This document shows positions 27,278-36,527 of a stretch of DNA of 64,000 bases, one piece after another. The stretch comes from an uncultured Bacteroidales bacterium. Lineage in GTDB: Bacteria > Bacteroidota > Bacteroidia > Bacteroidales > Paludibacteraceae. The notes under the pieces are model-generated. The model worked only from the letters and a program-made list of their open reading frames with translations, made no database searches and had not been told where the DNA came from. Location: contig CAMKDV010000012.1 in assembly GCA_946411385.1 (NCBI GenBank), positions 37,758-101,757 on the forward strand, read 5' to 3'. A program made the translations under genes and the position numbers. The number at the start of each line of letters is the position of its first letter. The first letter of the stretch is position 1.

Positions 27278-27679
27278 GAGCTGTTTGATGAACTCTGTTA
27301 TTTTGATGATCTCCACTTTAGGCCATGGGATTTGCTTTAGTGGATTAAAATGCTTGTCATTAGTTACAATATATTCGGCTTCAGCGGCTATAGCACAATC
27401 AACGAACTTGTTGTCATCCGAATCAGCCGGTAAAAGTTCAAAATGCACGTAGGTGCTCTGAAGCGTTGTGGTCGTAAGATTTGCAATAGCCTCTACAACA
27501 TTGTGCGCGATATCCGGAGTAGTTTTTTGAGCCAAAATTTCCTCGTACTCCTCTAAGATGTCGGTATTAACGCACAGACTAATTTTGCCCTCCAAAACAT
27601 CCGTCCATATTTTGTGATACGGACTTCTGGAAGGTAATGCTTGCAGTAAGCAGTTGGTATCAAGAACGATGTAACGCAT
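27275..27679 (-). CDS. PIN-domain ribonuclease (VapC-like toxin)
   Basis: 134 aa. The four acidic PIN positions are visible: aspartate 7 in LDTN, glutamates in ILEEYEEIL (near 43), DSDDNKFVDCA (near 87) and TNDKHF (near 107). This matches the COG1569-type PIN proteins. It is expected to cleave RNA when free of its partner. The start codon lies 20 bp inside the end of the preceding antitoxin-like gene, typical of toxin-antitoxin pairs. Confidence 0.85.
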   Translation of the reverse strand: MRYIVLDTNCLLQALPSRSPYHKIWTDVLEGKISLCVNTDILEEYEEILAQKTTPDIAHNVVEAIANLTTTTLQSTYVHFELLPADSDDNKFVDCAIAAEAEYIVTNDKHFNPLKQIPWPKVEIIKITEFIKQL

Positions 27680-27890
27680 AACGATACGGAGTCCTCATTC
27701 GTTCGTTACCCCAGTTCTCGATGGTTTGCTCGTTGATGGAACCATTGTCCCAAAGAGCATCAATCTGCTTCTGTGCTTTTTCAGCGAAATAACGCGCCAA
27801 CATGTTGCGGAAGTCGGTATAATCGGCTTCGGAACGAATGCCCTGCAACGCATTAAGCACGTCTAATTGAGCCATTTGCATGTAACTCAT
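27660..27890 (-). CDS. Putative antitoxin partner of the PIN protein
   Basis: 76 aa, helical, with LDVLNALQGIRSEADYTDF at the N-terminus and ENWGNERMRTPYRY at the C-terminus. The pattern is common just upstream of PIN toxins in Bacteroidales, although I cannot name the family. It overlaps the toxin gene by 20 bp and is preceded by a TAACTTTG promoter. Confidence 0.7.
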   Translation of the reverse strand: MSYMQMAQLDVLNALQGIRSEADYTDFRNMLARYFAEKAQKQIDALWDNGSINEQTIENWGNERMRTPYRYALHRS

Positions 27891-27915
27891 AGTTGTTCAA
27901 ATTAAGAATTGTCTG

Positions 27916-27923
27916 CAAAGTTA
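27916..27923 (-). promoter_or_regulatory. Promoter -7 box for toxin-antitoxin pair (TAACTTTG)
   Basis: Reverse-strand TAACTTTG with a TTTG-like box about 20 bp upstream (TTTGCAAA region, 27940-27947). Confidence 0.65.
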
Positions 27924-28046
27924 CAAAAAAAAATGCACATTTGCAAATATTCCCGAAGAAAAATTGCAATTTATTGCATTTTTTAGCATATACTACCTCG
28001 CTTGGGCTTGCACAGAACCGAAATGCTCCCCGGGCATAAACGCCAT

Positions 28047-28658
28047 CTATTTGGTGTCTCGTAGGCTGAATTCGCAGCCGCAGTACTGCTGATTGTAGAA
28101 CGCATATTGCTTGAGCAAGGCGTTTCGGCGGTCTTGCAGACCGTCTTTGCGCCAGTTCTGGGGCCAGAAATGGACCGCTGGGGAGACGGTTTCGGCGGCG
28201 CGGAGACCGGCGGCATTGACCTGATCGAGGTTCTTCCAGCGCGAAGAGGCAAGGGTAGTGGCGAACCAGCTTATTCCCAGCTGTTGTGCTTTGCGGGCGG
28301 TGGCAAGCAAGCGGTGGTAGAAGCACATTTCGCACCGTCTGCCCCTTTCCGGCTCGTTCTCCAATCCGCATACAGCCTGACGCCAGCCGTCGTGATTGTA
28401 ATCTTCGTCAATCCAGCGTATACCAAGACTCTCCGCGTGGCGCTTGCTCTCATTCTTACGGATCTCATATTCGGCTTGCGGGTAGATGTTCGGATTGAAA
28501 TAGTAGATGACCGGCTCAATGCCGTGCGCCAAGAGCCATTCGACGATAGCTGACGAGCAAGGCGCACAACAGGCGTGCAGCAGCACTTGCGGCTTGCCGT
28601 CTGCCGTCGCGGCTTGAAGCAAGTCTTCGGGAATGATGATATGTGGGCTGGTTTTCAT
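28047..28658 (-). CDS. queH: Epoxyqueuosine reductase QueH
   Basis: 203 aa, DUF208 family. It carries the cysteine motifs HACCAPCS near residue 28, CEMCF near 116 and YCGCEFS near 194 that ligate the iron-sulfur cluster and a second metal. It performs the last step of queuosine tRNA modification without cobalamin. It starts 2 bp after the stop of the TonB receptor gene and is thus the last gene of the feoB operon, an unusual place that suggests iron-linked control of the [4Fe-4S] enzyme. Confidence 0.93.
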   Translation of the reverse strand: MKTSPHIIIPEDLLQAATADGKPQVLLHACCAPCSSAIVEWLLAHGIEPVIYYFNPNIYPQAEYEIRKNESKRHAESLGIRWIDEDYNHDGWRQAVCGLENEPERGRRCEMCFYHRLLATARKAQQLGISWFATTLASSRWKNLDQVNAAGLRAAETVSPAVHFWPQNWRKDGLQDRRNALLKQYAFYNQQYCGCEFSLRDTK

Positions 28659-28660
28659 TC

Positions 28661-30964
28661 TTATATCTTTAGTGCGAGACCGATGAAATACGAGCGGGGA
28701 GTGGTGATGCCATAGATGTAGCCGGCATCACGCAGCGGACCGCGGTCCAGGTCGCGCTGGAACTGATCGAGGATGTTCTTAACACCTGCGCTGATTTCCA
28801 GGCAATAGTGCTTATAGAGATGAACATCGTACGCAAGGCGTATACCCAGATCCCAGAAAGCCGGCGTGAGCACTTCCTCGTCCTGAGCCACATAGCCCGC
28901 CAGGTGCGGAACAAGCATCGAGCCTGTGGCTTTGGTATTGAGCGAGATCGTAAAATCTCTGACAGGCGTGATATCGAAGAGCAGGTAGCCATAGTTATCC
29001 GGCGTACGGAGCATCCGCGATTGTGCCGGCACGCTGGCGCTCCATTGCTGCGGCACAGTATACCGGCTGCGCTGGAACGTATAGCCGGCAGAGAGCTGGA
29101 AATTGACCGTCTCGAAGTGGAAAGCGAACTTGGCTTCCATGTTGATACCTGCCACCCAAGCGCCATGCGCGTTGGTGCGGGTGAAGAGGATATTACCCGA
29201 AGCATCGCTGCCGTCCTCGCGGAGGAAGAACACATCCTGAAGGTAGGTGTAGAACCCTTCGGCTGTCAGGTTCAGTTCGTGGTTGCCGAAAGTATAGTAC
29301 CAGTCGGCGCTGAGCGTGGCGCTATGCGAATATTCGGGGCGCAGGTTCGGATCAAGCGTGATGAGCGACACATTGCCGCCTACGGCAGCCACATGCAGAT
29401 CTTCGTCGTACGCCTGCGGTGCACGATAGCCGCTGCTGTAGCCGGCACGCAGCACAAGTCCGTCTACCGGCGTATAGCGCAGCGTGGCACGAGGCGTGAC
29501 AACGGGCTTATTAAGGAAATTATGCTTCTCCAGCCGTGCGCCTACCAGGATGCTCCACAGTTCGTTCTTCCATTCGTTTTGGGCGTACGCGCCTACGACA
29601 TGCACATTCTGGCGTATATCGCGGCTATAGCCCAACATCTGGTCGTGCAGACCGTTGTAGGTATATTCGGCTCCCACGGTCAGGTCGCCATGCATTCGTC
29701 CGCAGGGGTAGGAGAAGCGGTATTGCAGACCCGTGTTGGATGTGATGTCCGTGCTTCGGCCATAGGCGTTGAGGTCTTGCGCCGTACCGAAATAGCTCTC
29801 GCGGCCTATATGCTGCACGGCAGAGTAGGCGGAGATGAAATGACGGTTGTCGGCAGAGTACCAGTCGAAAGCCAGCGAGCCGGCATCGATATTATGCCTT
29901 AGCTGCTCGGCTATATCCGCCTTGTGGGGCTCCAGATCGATGTTGTTGCCTCCGCGGCGGTAGTCGGTCGTGTGGTGGTACTCGGCAGTAATCTTGCTAT
30001 AGGCGCTGGTCTTAAAGAACAGACGCGTACCGACGGTAGTCAGCCGTAACTTGGGCACCTCGCTGTACCCATCCTTGTCGCGGTCGTAAGGGCTGCGGAT
30101 GCGATGGCAGGCAAACAGGTACGCACCTATCTTGCGGTTCTCCGACATCACCGAAGCATTCAGGTCGGTATGCACATCGTAACCGAGCTGTTCGTTCAGG
30201 TGGGTGATGTTGGATATATTAACGAAATTACGCACCGGCTCCTTGGTGATGATGTTCACCACACCGGCAATAGCGTTGGCTCCGTACATAGCCGAACCAC
30301 CGCCACGCACCACTTCGATGCGGTCAATCATGGCAGCAGGTACCTGCTCCAGACCATAGACCGATGCCATGGACGAGAACACCGGACGCGAATCCATCAG
30401 TATCTGTGTGTATTGCCCTTGCAATCCGTTGATGCGCAGTTCGGTCTTGCCACAGTTGCTGCACGAGTTCTCCACCCGCAAGCCCGGCTGGAAATTCATC
30501 GCTTCCGCCATGCACGATACAGCCGTCGTCTCAAACAGCTTGGGCGAGAGCACATTGACGATGGTAGCGGCTTCCTGACGCTTGGTAGCATAGCGGTTGG
30601 CGGTAACCACCACGCCGTTGAGCTGCTTGCTCATCTCGCTGAGCACGGCTTTGAGCTCGATGGTCTTATCCGCCTCGATATTGACGGGCAGTTCGAGCGT
30701 CTCGTAGCCCACGTAGCTGAAGATGATGGTCTGATGTCCTACGGGCAGGTCTTTCAGAAAGTAGTGACCCGACTCATCGGTCACCGTACCGATGTTCGTG
30801 CCCTTGACCTGCACATTGACGAACGGCAGGTGCTCGCCGGTACGCTCATCCAATACGTGACCCGTAAGGTGCGCATCGTATTGCGCGAAGAGAAGTGAAA
30901 AGTGAAAAGTGAAAAGTGAAAGGATGGCTGTTCGCAGCCAATTATGTTGTATACGTTTGTTCAT
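28661..30964 (-). CDS. TonB-dependent outer-membrane receptor
   Basis: 767 aa. Signal peptide about 1-27, then a carboxypeptidase-regulatory-like domain (HVLDERTGEHLPFVNVQVKG, 35-115), a plug with CSNCG near 168 and RIEVVRGGGSAMYG near 215, and a 22-stranded barrel. The Cys-pair plug is seen in receptors near metal or haem uptake genes; the ligand here is inferred to be an iron form from the feoB operon. The hydrophobic core of the signal peptide (SLFTFHFSLL) is encoded by a family A word repeat at 30889-30932. It lies 16 bp after the previous receptor. Confidence 0.88.
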   Translation of the reverse strand: MNKRIQHNWLRTAILSLFTFHFSLLFAQYDAHLTGHVLDERTGEHLPFVNVQVKGTNIGTVTDESGHYFLKDLPVGHQTIIFSYVGYETLELPVNIEADKTIELKAVLSEMSKQLNGVVVTANRYATKRQEAATIVNVLSPKLFETTAVSCMAEAMNFQPGLRVENSCSNCGKTELRINGLQGQYTQILMDSRPVFSSMASVYGLEQVPAAMIDRIEVVRGGGSAMYGANAIAGVVNIITKEPVRNFVNISNITHLNEQLGYDVHTDLNASVMSENRKIGAYLFACHRIRSPYDRDKDGYSEVPKLRLTTVGTRLFFKTSAYSKITAEYHHTTDYRRGGNNIDLEPHKADIAEQLRHNIDAGSLAFDWYSADNRHFISAYSAVQHIGRESYFGTAQDLNAYGRSTDITSNTGLQYRFSYPCGRMHGDLTVGAEYTYNGLHDQMLGYSRDIRQNVHVVGAYAQNEWKNELWSILVGARLEKHNFLNKPVVTPRATLRYTPVDGLVLRAGYSSGYRAPQAYDEDLHVAAVGGNVSLITLDPNLRPEYSHSATLSADWYYTFGNHELNLTAEGFYTYLQDVFFLREDGSDASGNILFTRTNAHGAWVAGINMEAKFAFHFETVNFQLSAGYTFQRSRYTVPQQWSASVPAQSRMLRTPDNYGYLLFDITPVRDFTISLNTKATGSMLVPHLAGYVAQDEEVLTPAFWDLGIRLAYDVHLYKHYCLEISAGVKNILDQFQRDLDRGPLRDAGYIYGITTPRSYFIGLALKI
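30889..30932. repeat. Family A word repeat inside a signal-peptide coding region
   Basis: Consecutive GAAGTGAAAAGTGAAAAGTG units on the plus strand. Read on the minus strand they translate to SLFTFHFSLL, the hydrophobic core of the receptor signal peptide. Confidence 0.85.
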
Positions 30965-30980
30965 TCGTTAGCAATAATTA

Positions 30981-33611
30981 TCAATCGTCTTTTCTATCCA
31001 ACGCCCAACGGAAGCCGAGATAGATCTTCCATCCGGTAGTAGGTGCCCAGACCATAGAGGCATCGTAGGGCAGTGAGCCGTCCATAATCACTTGTCCGTT
31101 GGCATTATATGTGCCGGCGATAGGATGGTCTTGAGTGAAGTTCGTCATGTTCTCCGCGCCGAGGTAGAGCGAGCAAGTGCGCCAGTATTTGGTGACCTGC
31201 GCCAACAGTTGCGGATACCACTTGTGGTAGATATTGCCGTTGCGCTCGTAGTACTGGCAGCTCTTGTCGGCCGTGAGGCGGGGATAATTCATGTTGCCAC
31301 CGGGCAACTGATAGTAGTCAGCCACCACGCCGTCGGGCACACGCCCGGGTCCGTTGAACTGCGCCGTAACGTCAAACTGCCATTTCTTGAGCGGTGTAAC
31401 ATAACTCATGGTGATCAGTCCCTTGAACTTGTTCTGCAATGCTTTCTCGCGCAACTCGTATTGTCCGGTCATGCCTGATCCGTAGTTGTGATAGGAGGTC
31501 TGCCGCACATCGTTGTAGCGGAACGCGGCAGTAACCGTCCATCCGCGCAGCACTTCCATCGAGGCTTCAATCTGCGCCGTATGGCTGAACGAGCGTGCCC
31601 CCGGCAGGTCGCTCATGTTGTAAAAACGAATATCTCCCGTATTATCGTCAAGGTCGATGACCAGAGCGTCGAAGAAATTGGTGAAGTAATATTCGGCTGA
31701 CAACTGCAGGTTACGTTGACCGACGGGAATATCGAAGACGGTTGTCAGACCGGTGTTGATGCTGCGCTCCTGGTGAATGAGTTGCGGATTGAACGGTAAG
31801 AGTTGGGAAGCGGAATTCTTATCCCCAATAACCCACTCGCGTGAACTGACAAGGTAGGCTGCGTTGTCGGCGATGATATTCGGCGAGCGGTAACCAAGAC
31901 CGATACTTCCGCGCAGCGTCCACCACTCGAACGGCGCATAGCGGATGTTCATCCTCGGGGTGACAAAGAAACCATAGCGCGATGACCAGTCACCGCGCAG
32001 ACCGGCGATGAGCGATAACGACTCGTTGTAGTTGAACGTGTACTCGGCGAAGATGCCCGGCGTCAGTTCGCGGCGGTCGAAGATGACCGATGTACCAGTA
32101 GTTGCTTTTGGCCACATCGGTTTTCCGGCAAGGTTTTCCCAATATTGGTCATAATTAACGCTGGCGCCAACTGACAGTTTGTGAGAAAGATCATACACGA
32201 CCGAATCGCCGTGGAGGTCGTAGTGGAAACCATCGCGATCCCAAGTGTTCTGGAAGATAGCGTTCAGGTAGCCGTTGGCTTGCGAGGCTTTCCACGCCGT
32301 ATGGCCGTAGGTGTTCATCTGGTCGTGGTACGAACCGGCGGCAATGATGCCGAGCGACATGCCGGACTCTTCGTCGAAGACGATGCCGTTTTTCATGAAG
32401 CCTTCGATGCGATCGCTACGCAGGTCAATCAGGTAGGGGTTAGCCGGCGGCGTGATGCCCATCTTTTTGCCCATGCTTGTCTCACGCTGACCGCTGTGAC
32501 GCTCGTCGTGCAGACCGCGGACCAGAAACTGGAACGTGTATTCGTCGTTCTTGTAGTACCAGCGGTTCAAGAGGTTGAGGTTGCGGTTGGTAGGCATATC
32601 AAGCATACCGTCGTGGTTCTCATCCATCGGGAAAGCACCTTCCTGATAGTGCGCCAGCACGCCCGTAGAGAGCGTACCGAGCATCGGATCATTCGGAATA
32701 GGTATATCCCAGCCTCCGGTGATGTTCGCCTCGGCGTGCAGTTCTTTGTTGAGCATCAGATTGATGGCAATAGGCTGCTGCGTCTGCGGTTTGAGGTATT
32801 CCACGTTGATCTGTCCCGTGATAGCCTCATAGCCGTTGATTACGGACGAGGTACCCTTGCTGATCTGCACGGCATCCATCCATGAGCCCGGGATATATTC
32901 CATTCCAAAACTCTGCGCCAAGCCTCGTACGGCAGGTGTGTTCTCGGTGAGCAGTTGTACATACGTACCGCTCAGTCCGAGCAGCTTGATCTGCTTGGCT
33001 CCGGTGGCGGCATCGGCATACGACACATCCACCGACGCAGACGTCTCAAAACTCTCGCTCAGGTTACAGCATGCGGCACGGCACAGCTCGCCCTGCCCGA
33101 ACGACTCCGTATCGAACGCCGAGAAACGCGACTTGATGACCGACTGGCGCCGTGCCTCAACGGTCACTTCGTCCAGTTGCTGATCATCGGGCATGAGCAC
33201 GATCATCAGCGTGGAGCGATCCTTGACGCGTGTGGTGTCGTTACGGTAGCCGAGGAACGAGGTGACGAGCAGTTTGGTCTGACGGATAGGCTCTATCTCA
33301 AAGATGCCGTCGGCATCGGTGGTGGTACCTACCGTTGTCTCTGCCCACCATACATTGGCTCCGGCGAGCGGTTCGCCCTGATCGTCGTACACGATGCCGT
33401 GCAGATGGGCGCTCAGAGGTAAAGAGAGTAGGGCAAACAACACGATTGCTCCTACCCGGGTGCAACTGTTCCGCAATGAGCATCCGTCGCAGCCGCTATC
33501 GCATCCACGACTGCCGGATAGACAGTCGGCACGACGCTGGCGACGGATAATAAGGTACATGCCGATGGCTGCACCCAAAACAATCAGTATAACTAAAATT
33601 TTCTGTATCAT
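30981..33611 (-). CDS. TonB-dependent receptor fused to an N-terminal FeoB-associated Cys-rich segment
   Basis: 876 aa. Residues 1-50 are a membrane helix (ILVILIVLGAAIGMYLII), basic RRQRR and five cysteines (30, 37, 41, 44, 50), closely resembling the small FeoB-associated Cys-rich membrane protein normally encoded after feoB. Residues 53-68 look like a second, signal-peptide-like segment (VGAIVLFALLSLPLSA), then come a carboxypeptidase-regulatory-like domain, a plug with CCNLSESFET (near 170) and a barrel. No ATG separates the two parts; only a GTG at 33443 or TTG could restart. The fused arrangement is odd for an outer-membrane protein. It follows feoB by 37 bp. Confidence 0.85.
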   Translation of the reverse strand: MIQKILVILIVLGAAIGMYLIIRRQRRADCLSGSRGCDSGCDGCSLRNSCTRVGAIVLFALLSLPLSAHLHGIVYDDQGEPLAGANVWWAETTVGTTTDADGIFEIEPIRQTKLLVTSFLGYRNDTTRVKDRSTLMIVLMPDDQQLDEVTVEARRQSVIKSRFSAFDTESFGQGELCRAACCNLSESFETSASVDVSYADAATGAKQIKLLGLSGTYVQLLTENTPAVRGLAQSFGMEYIPGSWMDAVQISKGTSSVINGYEAITGQINVEYLKPQTQQPIAINLMLNKELHAEANITGGWDIPIPNDPMLGTLSTGVLAHYQEGAFPMDENHDGMLDMPTNRNLNLLNRWYYKNDEYTFQFLVRGLHDERHSGQRETSMGKKMGITPPANPYLIDLRSDRIEGFMKNGIVFDEESGMSLGIIAAGSYHDQMNTYGHTAWKASQANGYLNAIFQNTWDRDGFHYDLHGDSVVYDLSHKLSVGASVNYDQYWENLAGKPMWPKATTGTSVIFDRRELTPGIFAEYTFNYNESLSLIAGLRGDWSSRYGFFVTPRMNIRYAPFEWWTLRGSIGLGYRSPNIIADNAAYLVSSREWVIGDKNSASQLLPFNPQLIHQERSINTGLTTVFDIPVGQRNLQLSAEYYFTNFFDALVIDLDDNTGDIRFYNMSDLPGARSFSHTAQIEASMEVLRGWTVTAAFRYNDVRQTSYHNYGSGMTGQYELREKALQNKFKGLITMSYVTPLKKWQFDVTAQFNGPGRVPDGVVADYYQLPGGNMNYPRLTADKSCQYYERNGNIYHKWYPQLLAQVTKYWRTCSLYLGAENMTNFTQDHPIAGTYNANGQVIMDGSLPYDASMVWAPTTGWKIYLGFRWALDRKDD

Positions 33612-33626
33612 CGTATTTTATTCTTT

Positions 33627-33646
33627 CGCAGCTATGCGTGGCTGCG
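33627..33646 (-). other. Hairpin between feoB and receptor gene
   Basis: Stem CGCAGC/GCTGCG with an 8-nt loop in the short feoB-receptor spacer. It lacks a strong T run on the minus strand, so it may set relative expression rather than terminate. Confidence 0.45.
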
Positions 33647-33648
33647 GT

Positions 33649-35316
33649 CTACAAAATCAAGTTACAAGCAAAAGCGGCAAGCCATGCTACGAGCAGGCTG
33701 TTAATGACGGAGAACATAGCCCAACGCCAGCCTACCTCTTTGCGGAGCGTGGACACCGTAGCTACGCACGGGAAATACAGCAGCACAAACACGAGGAAGG
33801 CGTAGGCTGTAGCAGGCGAGAGAGCCATGACCGTGAGATCGTTGCCGAAAAGTATGGCGAAGGTAGCGGCGATAGCCTCTTTAGCCGGTATGCCCGTTAT
33901 GAGACAGACGCACATGCGCCAGTCGAAACCAAGAGGAGCCATCAGCGGTTCAAGCCAACGGCCTACAGCTGCCAGCCACGAGTGCTCCATGTCGTTGATA
34001 TCGCAGGCAGGGAAGAACTCCAGCGCCCAGATGATGATGGAGGCAAACAGCACAACGGTAGTGATCTTCTTTAGGAAATCTTTCACGCGGAACCATACGT
34101 GCCCCGTGATGGAGCGCAACGAAGGCATATGGAAGTCCGGCAACTCGTTTACGCAATCCTCTTCACCCGTACGGAACCATTTGGTCTTCTTCAGGATGAA
34201 CGCCAGCACAAAACTGAGCAGCATACCCAGCACATAAAGCGAACCGAGGATGAGCGCCTGATAACGGCGGTCGAAGAACGTGGAGATGAGCAGCACATAC
34301 ACCGGCAGGCGTGCCGAGCAGCTCATGAATGGCACCATGAGCATCGTCACGGCGCGGTTCTTGGGATTAGGTATGGCATCACGCGTGGCGATGATAGCCG
34401 GCACGTTGCAATCGAACGCCATAAGCAGCGGAAAGAAACTGCGTCCGTGCAAGCCCAAGAGGTGCATGAAATGGTCCATGAGGAAGTTAACACGGGCGGT
34501 ATAGCCTATATCCTCGATAAGGCTGAGGCAGAAGAAGAGGATGATGATGTTAGGCAAAGCCGTTACGAGCGAGCCTACGCCTTTCACCACACCGTCAGCC
34601 ACCAGGCTTTGCAGCCAGCCGTCAGGTATCACATCCGTCAGCCACGCATAGAGCGCATCCACGCCGCTTTGCATCCATTCCTGTATAGGACCTCCGATGG
34701 CGAAAGTAGCCCAGAAGATGCCGGCAATCACCGCAAAGAAGATGGGAAAACCTGTCCACTTGTTGGTGAGCAGCCGGTTGATGCGTTCCTCCCAGGTGCT
34801 GGTGTCGGTTTCGGGGTGGATCAGGACTTGCTGGAGCAAACCTTCCATGTAGGCGTGCCATGCTTCCTCATTTGTTTGTTCCCATCCGTGAACGATATAT
34901 CGCTCGCGTGCCTGCCTTTTCTGCACGATAGCGGCGCGCCGGAGCGTCTGCATCAGTTCCAGCAGACCTTCACCGGTCACGGTGCTGACCAATATAACCG
35001 GCACGCCGGTCTGCTCGCGGAAGGTCTGCAAGTCAAGACGGTGACCCGTGTTGAGGAACAGGTCATACCTATTTATGGCTATCACGAGCGGATGGTCGTG
35101 CTCCATGAACGAAGGCGTCATCTGCAAACATTCCCGCAGTCGCATCGCATCCACCACTTGCAGAACAACGTCCGGCTCGGTGGATAGCGTATCCATCTGC
35201 TGGTGGGAGGTACATTCCTCAAACGAGAACGAAGATGACGCAAGGCGCTCAATTACAGCACTCTTGCCGCTTCCGTCCAACCCTACAACGGCTATGTGAA
35301 TCTGTTTTGTCTCCAT
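33649..35316 (-). CDS. feoB: FeoB-type ferrous iron transporter with degenerate G domain
   Basis: 555 aa, against roughly 700-830 in typical FeoB. The transport half is standard: LIEDIGYTAR, CNVPAIIATR, FMSCSARLPVY and GIPAKEA are present. The N-terminal GTPase is cut down: G1 GLDGSGKS (13-20) and a G4-like NRYD remain, but the G2 threonine segment and G3 DxPG are gone, with only about 35 residues between G1 and the VVDA strand. No FeoA is fused or adjacent. Likely imports Fe2+ (or Mn2+) across the inner membrane; control by GTP hydrolysis should be altered. First gene of a four-gene operon. Confidence 0.88.
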   Translation of the reverse strand: METKQIHIAVVGLDGSGKSAVIERLASSSFSFEECTSHQQMDTLSTEPDVVLQVVDAMRLRECLQMTPSFMEHDHPLVIAINRYDLFLNTGHRLDLQTFREQTGVPVILVSTVTGEGLLELMQTLRRAAIVQKRQARERYIVHGWEQTNEEAWHAYMEGLLQQVLIHPETDTSTWEERINRLLTNKWTGFPIFFAVIAGIFWATFAIGGPIQEWMQSGVDALYAWLTDVIPDGWLQSLVADGVVKGVGSLVTALPNIIILFFCLSLIEDIGYTARVNFLMDHFMHLLGLHGRSFFPLLMAFDCNVPAIIATRDAIPNPKNRAVTMLMVPFMSCSARLPVYVLLISTFFDRRYQALILGSLYVLGMLLSFVLAFILKKTKWFRTGEEDCVNELPDFHMPSLRSITGHVWFRVKDFLKKITTVVLFASIIIWALEFFPACDINDMEHSWLAAVGRWLEPLMAPLGFDWRMCVCLITGIPAKEAIAATFAILFGNDLTVMALSPATAYAFLVFVLLYFPCVATVSTLRKEVGWRWAMFSVINSLLVAWLAAFACNLIL

Positions 35317-35356
35317 ATTGCACGCAAGCCACAGGAGGCTTGCTGAATTTTTTATG

Positions 35357-35364
35357 CAAAGTTA
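35357..35364 (-). promoter_or_regulatory. Promoter -7 box for the feoB operon (TAACTTTG)
   Basis: Reverse-strand TAACTTTG with TTGC about 19 bp upstream; about 40 bp to the feoB ATG. No clear palindromic iron-regulator site is visible beside it. Confidence 0.65.
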
Positions 35365-35433
35365 CTGCTTTTTTTGCATATTTGCAATACCTATTTGTTG
35401 GTATTTTTTCTGGACAACTTTGTCAGCCTTTTA

Positions 35434-36276
35434 TCAGAGCATCTTGCTCAGCTCGTCGTAGTAGCGCGGTGATACGGGAATGATACGCAGTGCGCTGCTG
35501 GTGAGGTTGCGTTCTTGTAGGGCGGCGGTATCCAGTTCGGCAAGGATCACACCTTCTTTATCCTTGCGCAGGGCAGTAACATGCTTGGGATTGATGAAGT
35601 AAGAGCGCTGGCAGCGCGTTATGCCGTGCTTGGCGAGCAGAGGCTCGATGGCTTTCATCGAATTGCGCAACTGGTAGTCGCGCAGCCTCTCGCCTTCGGT
35701 ATATTTGATGATGACATAGTTGGTCGAAGCTTCCACATACACGATGGCAGAGGATGCCAGCACAAGCTTGAGCTGACCTGTACTGTCCTGAAAACGCACC
35801 AGCTCATCTTCCTGAACGGTCTCTTCCGGCTTTTGCAGCAGGGTGAAGATGAAGCCCAGCAAGGTGTAAGGGTAGAGTAGGATACTGCCTGTCATGGCTG
35901 CCGTCCAACCCAGCGTACCGAAATAGCTCGTCACTACCTCGCCGAGCAGATAGTTGTTCATCAGGGTAAGATAGAGCGCGCTGAAAGCGGTGATAATGCC
36001 AATCTCTGTAAGACTCCACAGGATATAGTGCAGCCAGCGCAGATTAAGCCGTTTACGCACGCATGTAACGGGTATGCGCGATGCACACAATATGCCCAAC
36101 ACGATGCACATGAGCATGAGCAGGTTGAAGATCATCATATCGGCATGCATATCCAGCATGTCGATCATCCACGACGGACGATAGATCAATACGAAAAACA
36201 AGTAGAACGCCGGAATAATCAGTATATGTGCCAGCAGTGAGGGCACAGACAGCAGTTTTTGTGGAATAGAAGCCAT
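35434..36276 (-). CDS. LytTR-family regulator with membrane-spanning N-terminus
   Basis: 280 aa. Four to five hydrophobic segments fill about residues 10-150; a C-terminal LytTR DNA-binding domain (about 165-280) includes IVYVEASTNYVIIKY and RCQRSYFINPKHV. No receiver domain is present, so it is a membrane-tethered regulator, a form common in Bacteroidota. It sits upstream of the feoB operon on the same strand, but feoB has its own promoter. Targets are unknown. Confidence 0.85.
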   Translation of the reverse strand: MASIPQKLLSVPSLLAHILIIPAFYLFFVLIYRPSWMIDMLDMHADMMIFNLLMLMCIVLGILCASRIPVTCVRKRLNLRWLHYILWSLTEIGIITAFSALYLTLMNNYLLGEVVTSYFGTLGWTAAMTGSILLYPYTLLGFIFTLLQKPEETVQEDELVRFQDSTGQLKLVLASSAIVYVEASTNYVIIKYTEGERLRDYQLRNSMKAIEPLLAKHGITRCQRSYFINPKHVTALRKDKEGVILAELDTAALQERNLTSSALRIIPVSPRYYDELSKML

Positions 36277-36419
36277 ATTTTCGTCACTTTATTTGTTGGG
36301 ACAAAATTGGTTTTTGCCTGTTTTTGTCCCTATATTTGCGTTTTTGTGTATATTTACCTGATTTCATCAAAAATCATGCCAGATTGTCACACTTTGTTGC
36401 ATAAGTGAAAAAAATGTTG

Positions 36420-36427
36420 TAATTTTG
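36420..36427 (+). promoter_or_regulatory. Promoter -7 box for SGNH hydrolase gene (TAATTTTG)
   Basis: TAATTTTG with TTGC about 19 bp upstream (36397). It leaves a 100-nt leader before the ATG; no known riboswitch fold was recognised there. Confidence 0.6.
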
Positions 36428-36527
36428 CATCGGTTTTTTGAAGGCGGGATGGCATATTGAGGGTCTTGCCCGGTGAAAACAACCGACAAACGAACGAATA
36501 AAAAACAACTTAAACAAACCATACATT

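Noticed and set aside
36428..36527. Possible riboswitch in the 100-nt leader of the SGNH gene
   Set aside because: Only weak pairings are visible and no known aptamer consensus was recognised.
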